Source: Mycobacterium conspicuum
GTDB lineage: Bacteria; Actinomycetota; Actinomycetes; Mycobacteriales; Mycobacteriaceae
Length of the DNA: 64,000 bases
Direction of reading: 5' to 3'
Assembly: GCF_010730195.1 (NCBI RefSeq)
Contig: NZ_AP022613.1
Span: 2,108,001-2,172,000, forward strand
Shown: positions 57,181-64,000 of the stretch, piece by piece
Numbering within the stretch: the first letter of the stretch is position 1
Layout of the letters: each line of letters starts with the position of its first letter
Notes under the pieces: generated by a model
Databases searched by the model: none
What the model saw: the letters and a program-made list of their open reading frames with translations, nothing else
What the model was told of the DNA's origin: nothing
Position numbers and translations under genes: made by a program

Positions 57181-57910
57181 GCAGGTACCGTACGCATCCC
57201 GCCTGGTCGCCGGCGCCTGGGTAGTCGCGGGCTGGGCGGCCCTCGCCTACGGCGTCTACCTCACCGTGATCGCGTTGCGCTCCCCGCCGGGAACGCCGTT
57301 GACCGGGCACTGGATTCTGCAGCCGCCGTTCAAGGCGTCGATGGCGGTGCTGTTGACCATCGCCGCCGTTGCCCACCCGATAGTCCGCGAGCGGCGGTGG
57401 CTCATGCCCGCCCTGCTGCTCTCGGCCGTCGGCGACTGGCTGTTGGCGATCCCGTGGTGGCCCCAGTCATTCGTCGGTGGGCTGGGCGCGTTTCTGTTGG
57501 CGCACTTGTGTTTTTTGGGTGCGCTGCTCCCCTTGGGGCGGGGCGCACGGCCGTCGCGGCCGCGGATCGGTGCCGTCCTCGCGATGTGCCTTGCCGCCGC
57601 AGGCTTGTTGGTGTGGTTCTGGCCCCACCTGGGCGCCGAAAAGCTGACCCTGCCCGTGACGATCTACATCGTCGCGCTGACCGCGATGGTCTGCGCGGCA
57701 TTGCTGGCGCGGTTGCCGACACCGTGGACGGCGGTGGGCGCGTTGTGTTTCGCGGCGTCGGATTCGATGATCGCCATCGGCCGATTCATCCTCGGCAGTG
57801 AGGCGCTGGCGGTGCCGATCTGGTGGTCCTACGCCGCGGCCGAGATCCTCATCACCGCCGGCTTCTTCTTCGGTCGAGGGGACACGGAAACCGCGAGCGA
57901 GCTTGTCTGA
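57179..57910 (+). CDS. YhhN/TMEM86-like membrane protein (lysoplasmalogenase family)
   Basis: 243 residues with about eight membrane segments. The conserved SAVGDWLLAIP and ASDSMIAIGRF segments carry the family acidic residues. Eukaryotic TMEM86 hydrolyses lysoplasmalogen; bacterial function is unproved. Counterpart of Rv1401. The ATG at 57179 overlaps the divergent lipI ATG by two bases, which is unusual; GTG at 57161 is also possible. Confidence 0.8.
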   Translation: MQVPYASRLVAGAWVVAGWAALAYGVYLTVIALRSPPGTPLTGHWILQPPFKASMAVLLTIAAVAHPIVRERRWLMPALLLSAVGDWLLAIPWWPQSFVGGLGAFLLAHLCFLGALLPLGRGARPSRPRIGAVLAMCLAAAGLLVWFWPHLGAEKLTLPVTIYIVALTAMVCAALLARLPTPWTAVGALCFAASDSMIAIGRFILGSEALAVPIWWSYAAAEILITAGFFFGRGDTETASELV

Positions 57911-57922
57911 CAACACATTCGG

Positions 57923-59935
57923 GTGCCGCCCGTGACCCAGAAGGCGCGTACGCCCGTCGAGGTCGAGCCGATCGCCCGCGTGTTGCCAATGCTGTCCATC
58001 CCGCACCTGGACCGCGAGTTCGACTACCTGGTGTCCGCCGAGCAGTCCGACGACGCCCAGCCGGGGGTGCGGGTGCGGGTGCGGTTCCACGGACGGCTCG
58101 TCGACGGCTTCATCCTGGAGCGCCGCAACGAGACCGATCACACTGGCAAGCTGGGTTGGCTCGATCGGGTGGTGTCGGCCGAGCCGGTGCTCACCGCCGA
58201 AATCCGCCGGCTGGTCGACGCGGTGGCCGCCCGCTACGCCGGCACCCGCCCGGACGTGTTGCGGCTGGCGGTGCCGCCCCGCCACGGCAGGGTCGAGCGC
58301 GAACCCACGCCGGCGCCGGGCCCGCCGTCCGTCGCGCCGGTCGACCCGTCGGGCTGGGCGGTGTACGGCCGGCGCGGGGAACAGTTCCTGGCCGCCCTGG
58401 CCGAGTCGCGCGCCGCCCGCGCCGTCTGGCAGGCGCTGCCGGGGGAGCCGTGGGCGGACCGATTCGCCGAGGCCGCCGCGCAGACGCTGCGTGCCGGACG
58501 CACGGCCCTGGCCATCGTGCCGGACCAGCGCGACCTGGACACGCTGTGGCGGGCCGCCACGACCCGGGTCGACGAACACAGCGTGGTGGCGCTCTCGGCC
58601 GGCCTGGGGCCGGCGGCCCGCTACCGGCGATGGCTGGCGGCGCTGCGCGGCGGCGCGAGACTGGTGATCGGCACGCGCAGCGCGGTTTTCGCTCCGTTGA
58701 ACGATCTGGGCCTGGTCATGGTGTGGGCCGACTCCGATGACACCCTTGTGGAGCCGCGGTCCCCCTACCCGCACGCCCGCGAGGTGGCGATGCTACGCGC
58801 GCATCAGGCGCGCTGCGCCGCGCTGATCGGCGGCTACTCCCGGACCGCCGAAGCCCACGCGCTGGTGCGCAGCGGCTGGGCGCACGACCTGGTCGCGGCG
58901 CGGCCGGTGGTGCGCGCCCGCACCCCGCGGGTGGTGGCCCTGGACGACAGCGGATACGCCGAGGAACGCGACCCGGCGGCCCGCACCGCGCGCCTGCCGT
59001 CGATCGCGTTGCGCGCCGCCCGCTCGGCGCTCGAGGCCGGTGCGCCGGTGCTGGTGCAGGTGCCGCGGCGCGGGTACGTGCCGTCGTTGGCGTGCGCCCG
59101 TTGTCGGACCATCGCGCGGTGCCGGCACTGCACCGGTCCCCTGGCGCTGCAGGAGCGTGGACCGGGCGCCGCGTGTCGCTGGTGCGGTCGCGCCGAACCG
59201 GTGCTGCGGTGTGCGCGTTGCGGTTCGGAGGCGGTGCGCGCCGTGGTGGTTGGTGCCGGGCGCACCGCCGAGGAGCTCGGCCGGGCCTTCGCCGGCACGC
59301 CCGTGATCACCTCGGCGGGCGATGCCATCGTCGCGGAAGTCGACGCCAAGCCGGCGCTGGTCGTCGCCACCCCGGGGGCCGAGCCGCGCGCCGACGGCGG
59401 GTACGGCGCGGCGCTGCTGCTGGACACCTGGGCGCTGCTGGGCCGGCAGGACCTGCGCGCCGCGGAGGACGCACTGTGGCGCTGGATGTCGGCGGCCGCG
59501 CTGGTGCGGCCGCGCGGCGAGGGCGGCGTGGTGACGATCGTCGCCGATGCGTCCATCCCGACGGTGCAGTCGCTGATCCGGTGGGATCCGGTCGGCCACG
59601 CGGAGGCTGACCTGTTGGCCCGCACCGAGGTTGGGCTGCCGCCCAGCGTGCACATGGCGGCCATCGACGGCACGACCGAGGCGGTGCACGCGCTGCTGGA
59701 GGAGGCCCGCTTGCCCGAGCAGGCGGACCTGCTTGGCCCGGTGGACCTGCCGGCGGGCGTTCGCCGCCCGGCGGGCACCCCCGCCGGCGCGCCGGTCATC
59801 AGGATGCTGGTGCGGGTCCGGCGCGAGCACGGACTGGCCCTGGCGGCGGCGCTGCGCCGCGGCGTGGGAGTGCTCAGCGCCAGGCAAACCCGCGACCCGG
59901 CGCGGGTCCAGATCGACCCGCTGCACGTCGGGTAG
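57923..59935 (+). CDS. priA: Primosomal protein N' (PriA), actinobacterial form lacking helicase motifs
   Basis: 670 residues. The N-terminal 3'-DNA-binding domain is present (RVLPMLSIPHLDREFDYLV). Eight zinc-binding cysteines lie in CARCRTIARCRHC and CRWCGRAEPVLRCARC. Walker A (GxTGSGKT in other bacteria) and the DEEH box are not found; the matching places read LPGEPWADRF and VWADSDD. It is probably a loader or fork-binding protein without helicase action, as in other mycobacteria. GTG start at 57923. Confidence 0.92.
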   Translation: MPPVTQKARTPVEVEPIARVLPMLSIPHLDREFDYLVSAEQSDDAQPGVRVRVRFHGRLVDGFILERRNETDHTGKLGWLDRVVSAEPVLTAEIRRLVDAVAARYAGTRPDVLRLAVPPRHGRVEREPTPAPGPPSVAPVDPSGWAVYGRRGEQFLAALAESRAARAVWQALPGEPWADRFAEAAAQTLRAGRTALAIVPDQRDLDTLWRAATTRVDEHSVVALSAGLGPAARYRRWLAALRGGARLVIGTRSAVFAPLNDLGLVMVWADSDDTLVEPRSPYPHAREVAMLRAHQARCAALIGGYSRTAEAHALVRSGWAHDLVAARPVVRARTPRVVALDDSGYAEERDPAARTARLPSIALRAARSALEAGAPVLVQVPRRGYVPSLACARCRTIARCRHCTGPLALQERGPGAACRWCGRAEPVLRCARCGSEAVRAVVVGAGRTAEELGRAFAGTPVITSAGDAIVAEVDAKPALVVATPGAEPRADGGYGAALLLDTWALLGRQDLRAAEDALWRWMSAAALVRPRGEGGVVTIVADASIPTVQSLIRWDPVGHAEADLLARTEVGLPPSVHMAAIDGTTEAVHALLEEARLPEQADLLGPVDLPAGVRRPAGTPAGAPVIRMLVRVRREHGLALAAALRRGVGVLSARQTRDPARVQIDPLHVG

Positions 59936-60174
59936 TGCGCGAGGCGACGCTAAAGAATGCTGTTGCTGCCCGGCGTGCCGAATATGCCGGCGATGCCGCC
60001 CGTTCCGTTGTGCTCGACGGAGCCGCCGGCGGGCGGTCTCTACTTTCGCCGAAAGTCGATGTGCGCGCGACGCCGATTGGTCAAATGCGTTGCGCCAGGG
60101 AACATATCGCCCCAACGCAATACCAACGCGGACTCAAAACAGTCGACCAGTAAATGGCGAGGCGCTCTTGTCGC

Positions 60175-60999
60175 TCACTTCTTTTCAGCGGTCAGCAGCA
60201 GGTACTCCCACGCCATGACGCCGTCCACCAGGTATTCGTGCGCGAGCTCGATGAGCTGCGCGTCCAGCGCGGCGGCCAGCACGGCGTTGTTGCCGATGGT
60301 GGCGAAAGCCTCGATCGTCGGCCCGTAGTGACTCTTGAAGTAGTAATGAACGTCCTGAGCTGTCTGGAACCGATCCACCAACAACACCTCGCGTCGCGTG
60401 CCGATGTTGGTGACGCGATCTTTGAGCAGCCCGACAGCGTAGTCCTCACGGCCCCATAGCGCCGCCGGTGGTACGGCCGCGGTCAGCGTTGACCGATACG
60501 GCCGGATTGCGGCCAACATTCGGCCGAAGAACCCATCGGGCGTCCAACTGATCACCGCGATCGTGCCGCCGCTGCGGCAGACGCGGATCATCTCGTCGGC
60601 CGCGCGCTGTTGATCCGGCGCAAACATCACGCCGATCGCCGACATGACGACGTCGAACTGGCCGTCGGGGAACGGTAGGGCGTGGGCGTTGGCCTCCCGC
60701 CACTCCAGCGTCAGGCCCAGTTCCGCGGCCCGTGCCCTGGACCGGTGCAGCAGCTCGGGTGTCAGGTCGGTGGAGATGACCGTGGCACCGGTCCTGGCCG
60801 CGGGAAGCGAGATGTTGCCCGATCCGGCAGCGACGTCGAGCACGCGATGGCCCACGCCCATGCCGGTCGCGGCCACCAGGGTCGGGCCGAGTGGCGCCAT
60901 CACTTCCTCGGCCATGAGTGCGTAGTCGCCCAGGGCCCACACCGCACGATGGGTGGCCGCAAGCGTCAGGTCCTGCTCGATGGGCATGTCGATGGTCAT
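60175..60999 (-). CDS. Class I SAM-dependent methyltransferase, Rv1403c-like
   Basis: 274 residues. Motif I VLDVAAGSGNIS near 53-64, followed by ALPFPDGQFDVVMSAIGVMF and the RSGGTIAVISW strand. Substrate unknown. AGGAGG directly before the ATG. In M. tuberculosis the neighbouring MarR protein Rv1404 is reported to control such methyltransferases under acid stress; here the regulator gene is divergent across a 512-base gap, consistent with that. Confidence 0.88.
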   Translation of the reverse strand: MTIDMPIEQDLTLAATHRAVWALGDYALMAEEVMAPLGPTLVAATGMGVGHRVLDVAAGSGNISLPAARTGATVISTDLTPELLHRSRARAAELGLTLEWREANAHALPFPDGQFDVVMSAIGVMFAPDQQRAADEMIRVCRSGGTIAVISWTPDGFFGRMLAAIRPYRSTLTAAVPPAALWGREDYAVGLLKDRVTNIGTRREVLLVDRFQTAQDVHYYFKSHYGPTIEAFATIGNNAVLAAALDAQLIELAHEYLVDGVMAWEYLLLTAEKK

Positions 61000-61511
61000 A
61001 AGACCTCCTGTACAAACGGAATTCGAGGGGTGGATCGACGTCGTCGTCGTTGCGTGCCGAAGTCGCTTTTAGGCTCCCGGAATAATGCCAGCGGCTATAA
61101 TACGCATAAGCAACAATATATCTATGCAATATTAAATCCGTCTTAAACCTTGCTGGCTATCTCCTGTGTGCGCAGGTCGCCACCGACGAAGAGCGCGAGG
61201 CACCGAGGACGGTTGCATCGGTTGCGGAGGCGCCTCGCCCGCACCGTGTTTCGGGCCGCCGGAGGCGCGAACTTGTGCGGTGGCGGTACATTTAGCGCCG
61301 CAGCATGCGATATCGCGTGGTGACGAAACACGTTGATCCGCAACCGGATCGCTGCGGCGGGTCGCCGGCTCGCCGGACGGAACCTGCGGTGTGTGTAGGA
61401 AACAGTGGCTAACTGAAACAGTCTGTATCTGCCATACTCGAAGGTTGCTAGACTTTTCGTGTTTTGGCCGCAGGCCGGTGTTCAGGGCCCAAGGGCCTGG
61501 AAAGGGGGACG
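61000..61511. promoter_or_regulatory. 512-bp divergent control region between methyltransferase and marR
   Basis: No gene supported. AT-rich at 61081-61145, with GCATA and TATGC arms (61104 and 61122) 14 bases apart. Near marR, GAAACAGT is repeated at 61399-61406 and 61415-61422 (16-base period), and ACTG-AAA-CAGT forms a palindrome at 61412-61422; TAGACT at 61449-61454 fits a -10 box. These are candidate MarR operators. Confidence 0.45.
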
Positions 61512-61994
61512 ATGGCAACCGAGAACGCGTCGGCGACAGGCGAATCGCTGGACGTGATCACCGACGCGTTGCTGACGGCGTCGCGATTGCTGGTGGCGAT
61601 ATCGGCTCGCTCGATCGCACAGGTGGACGACTCCATCACCATTCCGCAATTCCGCACCCTGGTGATCCTGTCGAACCGAGGCTCGATCAACTTGGCCACG
61701 CTGGCCAGCCTGCTGGGTGTGCAACCCTCGGCCACCGGCCGGATGGTCGACCGACTGGTCTCCGCCGGGCTGATCGACCGGCTGCCGCACCCCACCTCCC
61801 GGCGCGAACTGCTCGCGGCGCTGACCAAGCGTGGACGAGAGGTCGTCCGGCGCGTCACCGAGCATCGGCGAGCCGAGATCGCCGGCATCGTGGAAAAGAT
61901 GCCGCCCGCCGACCGTCTCGGTCTGGTGCGGGCGCTGACGGCGTTCGCCGCCGCCGGCGGTGAGCCCGACGCCAACCTCGACATCGAAATCTAG
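61512..61994 (+). CDS. MarR family transcriptional regulator
   Basis: 160 residues. Winged helix: LATLASLLGVQPSATGRMVDRL and the wing RLPHPTSRRELLAALT. It matches Rv1404, known to repress the neighbouring methyltransferase genes. The second methyltransferase of M. tuberculosis (Rv1405c) is missing between this gene and fmt. The ATG at 61512 is preceded by an AAAGGGGGA ribosome site; upstream in-frame starts lack one. Confidence 0.9.
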   Translation: MATENASATGESLDVITDALLTASRLLVAISARSIAQVDDSITIPQFRTLVILSNRGSINLATLASLLGVQPSATGRMVDRLVSAGLIDRLPHPTSRRELLAALTKRGREVVRRVTEHRRAEIAGIVEKMPPADRLGLVRALTAFAAAGGEPDANLDIEI

Positions 61995-62097
61995 GGCGGC
62001 ACATAGGCAAGGGTGGTCGCCCCAGACCCATTACGCCGAAAGGTAGCAACTGTCCACTACTTCGTCGGGCCGGCGCCGCCCTTTCTAGACTGGTCCG

Positions 62098-63027
62098 GTG
62101 CGCCTCGTCTTCGCCGGCACCCCCGAACCCGCGCTGCCCGCGATGCGTCGCCTCATCGAGTCGCCCCGGCATGACGTGGTGGCGGTGCTGACCCGGCCCG
62201 ACGCGGCCTCGGGCCGGCGCGGTAAGCCGGCGCCATCGCCGGTGGCCCGCGAGGCGCTGGACCGCGGCATTCCGGTGTTGCGGCCGGCGCGGCCGAACTC
62301 GCCGGAGTTCGTCGCCGAACTCGCGGAGCTGGCACCCGAGTGTTGCGCGGTGGTGGCCTACGGGGCGCTGCTCGGCGACGGTCTGCTCGCGGTGCCCGCC
62401 CACGGCTGGATCAACTTGCACTTCTCACTGCTGCCCGCATGGCGCGGCGCGGCGCCGGTGCAGGCAGCCATCGCCGCGGGGGACACCATCACCGGGGCCA
62501 CGACATTCCGGATCGAGCCGAGCCTGGACTCCGGGCCGGTCTACGGCGTGGTCACCGAGACGATTCGGCCCACCGACACCGCCGCGGATCTGCTTGAGCG
62601 GCTGTCCCTTTCGGGTGCCGAACTGTTGTCGACCACCCTGGACGGCATTGCCGACGGGACCCTGACGCCGCGCCCGCAGCCGACCGAGGGTGTCAGCCTG
62701 GCACCGAAGATCACCGTCGAGCAGGCCCGGGTGCGGTGGGATCTGCCGGCCCCGGTCGTCGAGCGTCGGATCCGCGCGGTCACGCCTAATCCGGGCGCCT
62801 GGACCGAGATCGCGGACCTGCGGATCAAACTGGCGCCGGTGCACCTCGACCAAGCGCCAAAGCCGTTGCCGCCCGGCGCTATTCACGTCGACCGCAAGAG
62901 CGTGTGGATCGGCACCGGCTCGGATCCGGTGCGGCTGGGCCAGATCCAGCCGCCCGGCAAAAAGCTGATGGATGCCGCCGACTGGGCTCGCGGCGCCCGG
63001 CTCGACGCCGCGGCACGCGCGTCATGA
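62098..63027 (+). CDS. fmt: Methionyl-tRNA formyltransferase
   Basis: 309 residues. Catalytic segment GWINLHFSLLPAWRGAAPVQ (Asn, His) near 101-120, Asp in SLDSGPVYG, plus the C-terminal tRNA-binding domain. It formylates Met-tRNA for initiation. TAGACT at 62086-62091 is six bases before the GTG, so the transcript is probably leaderless. It overlaps rsmB as ATGA. Confidence 0.96.
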   Translation: MRLVFAGTPEPALPAMRRLIESPRHDVVAVLTRPDAASGRRGKPAPSPVAREALDRGIPVLRPARPNSPEFVAELAELAPECCAVVAYGALLGDGLLAVPAHGWINLHFSLLPAWRGAAPVQAAIAAGDTITGATTFRIEPSLDSGPVYGVVTETIRPTDTAADLLERLSLSGAELLSTTLDGIADGTLTPRPQPTEGVSLAPKITVEQARVRWDLPAPVVERRIRAVTPNPGAWTEIADLRIKLAPVHLDQAPKPLPPGAIHVDRKSVWIGTGSDPVRLGQIQPPGKKLMDAADWARGARLDAAARAS

Positions 63028-64000
63028 CGCGGCCGCAAAACCGGCGGCAAGGACGAAAAGGTCCGGGCCGCAAGCCCTTAGACCCCGCGCGCGCCGCCGC
63101 GTTCGAGGTGCTGCGGGCGGTCAGCGAACGCGAGGCATACGCCAACCTGGCGCTGCCGGCGGTGCTGCGGCGACGCGGCATCAGCGGGCGCGACGCCGCG
63201 TTCGCCACCGAGTTGACCTACGGCACCTGCCGCACCCTGGGACTGCTCGACGCGGTCATCGGCGCGGCCGCCGGACGCTCACCGGAGGCCATCGATCCGG
63301 TGCTGCTCGACCTGCTGCGGCTCGGCGCCTACCAACTGCTGCGCACCCGGGTCGGCGCACACGCGGCGGTGGCAACCACCGTCGACCAGGCCGGAATCGA
63401 ATTCGACTCGGCGCGAGCGGGTTTCGTCAACGGCGTGTTGCGCACCATCGCGGGACGCGACGAAAAGTCCTGGGTCGACGAGCTGGCCCCGGATGCGTCG
63501 GCCGACCCGATCGGGCACGCCGCGTTCGTGCACGCCCACCCGCGCTGGATCGCTCAGGCCTTTGCCGACGCGCTGGGCGCGGCGGCGGGAGAACTCGACG
63601 CGCTGCTGACAACCGACGACGAACGGCCACAGGTGCATCTGGCGGCCCGCCCGGGCGTGCTGTCCGCCGCCGAACTGGCCGACACGGTGCACGGCACCGT
63701 CGGCCGCTACTCGCCGTACGCCGTGTACTTGGCCGGGGGCGACCCCGGACAACTGGACCCGGTCCGCGACGGGCGGGCCCTGGTGCAGGACGAGGGCAGT
63801 CAATTGGTGGCCCGGGCGCTGACCCTGGCACCGGTGGACGGCGACACCGGGCGCTGGCTGGACCTGTGCGCGGGGCCGGGCGGCAAGACGGCGCTGCTGG
63901 CCGCGATGGGCGTCGACTGCGGGGCCCGGGTCACGGCCGTGGAGCCCGCACCGCGTCGCGCGGAGCTGGTGGCGCAGAACACTTCCGGGCTCCCGGTGCA
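63024..64000 (+). CDS. rsmB: 16S rRNA m5C967 methyltransferase (RsmB/Fmu), 3' end missing
   Basis: 325 residues are present before the window ends. The N-terminal NusB-like RNA-binding domain (ARAAAFEVLRAVSEREAYAN, FVNGVLRTI) is followed by the methyltransferase domain with SAM motif LDLCAGPGGKTALL near 285. The catalytic cysteines lie beyond the end. It overlaps fmt by four bases, as in most bacteria. Confidence 0.93.
   Translation, partial: MTRPQNRRQGRKGPGRKPLDPARAAAFEVLRAVSEREAYANLALPAVLRRRGISGRDAAFATELTYGTCRTLGLLDAVIGAAAGRSPEAIDPVLLDLLRLGAYQLLRTRVGAHAAVATTVDQAGIEFDSARAGFVNGVLRTIAGRDEKSWVDELAPDASADPIGHAAFVHAHPRWIAQAFADALGAAAGELDALLTTDDERPQVHLAARPGVLSAAELADTVHGTVGRYSPYAVYLAGGDPGQLDPVRDGRALVQDEGSQLVARALTLAPVDGDTGRWLDLCAGPGGKTALLAAMGVDCGARVTAVEPAPRRAELVAQNTSGLPV

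Noticed and set aside
59950..60030. Minus-strand peptide ending GTGGIAGIFGTPGSNSIL, like a PE/PPE tail
   Set aside because: An in-frame stop lies about 28 codons upstream and the composition may be chance; too short to call a PE/PPE remnant.

Overview
The window is about 64 kb of high-GC DNA from a slow-growing Mycobacterium. The evidence is a PE_PGRS gene, the mycobacterial integration host factor mihF, an actinobacterial helicase-dead priA, many GTG/TTG starts, and gene order that follows blocks I recall from M. tuberculosis (roughly Rv2575-Rv2531c joined to Rv1377c-Rv1407). The species cannot be fixed from the sequence. The two blocks, far apart in M. tuberculosis, sit side by side here.

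Layout: (1) 1-13.9 kb: a dapA-like gene end, a zinc metallopeptidase, a ketopantoate-reductase-like gene, aspS with a deazaflavin-dependent reductase, an inserted HD hydrolase/TetR/beta-carbonic-anhydrase operon, a FUSC-like membrane protein, a transglutaminase/zinc-ribbon peptidase pair, a Pro/Gly-rich membrane protein and rarA. (2) 13.9-25.1 kb: yjbQ, then alaS-ruvX-mltG-aroE-prepilin peptidase, the shikimate run aroC-aroK-aroB-aroQ, a four-TM membrane protein and pepQ. (3) 25.1-32.3 kb: a PE_PGRS gene placed between pepQ and efp, then efp-nusB-membrane protein and a large Orn/Lys/Arg decarboxylase. (4) 32.3-39.4 kb is the accessory part: a coupled GntR regulator, two-cluster ferredoxin, and APS-reductase-like flavoprotein fused to about nine HEAT repeats; then a GNAT acetyltransferase, a serine hydrolase, a secreted CBM2 protein and a methyltransferase. 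(5) 39.6-48.3 kb: the pyrimidine operon pyrR-pyrB-pyrC-PH protein-carA-carB-pyrF, with a PyrR-binding RNA loop in the leader. (6) 48.7-52.6 kb: mihF-gmk-rpoZ-coaBC-metK. (7) 52.6-64 kb: a PPOX protein, a Baeyer-Villiger-type monooxygenase with two tandem HSL esterases, a YhhN-like protein, priA, a methyltransferase/MarR pair, fmt and rsmB (cut by the window end).

Most genes are housekeeping and are tightly packed with ATGA/GTGA overlaps. The most unusual unit is the GntR-ferredoxin-flavoprotein/HEAT cassette. A repeated pattern is also visible: a TANNNT -10 box 6-8 bases before the start codon at many genes (the HD gene, rarA, gntR, fmt, lipH, lipI, the serine hydrolase and others), which suggests leaderless transcripts and helps fix their starts. 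Two genes have no ATG/GTG/TTG that would give a complete protein. No tRNA, rRNA, insertion sequence or CRISPR array was seen.
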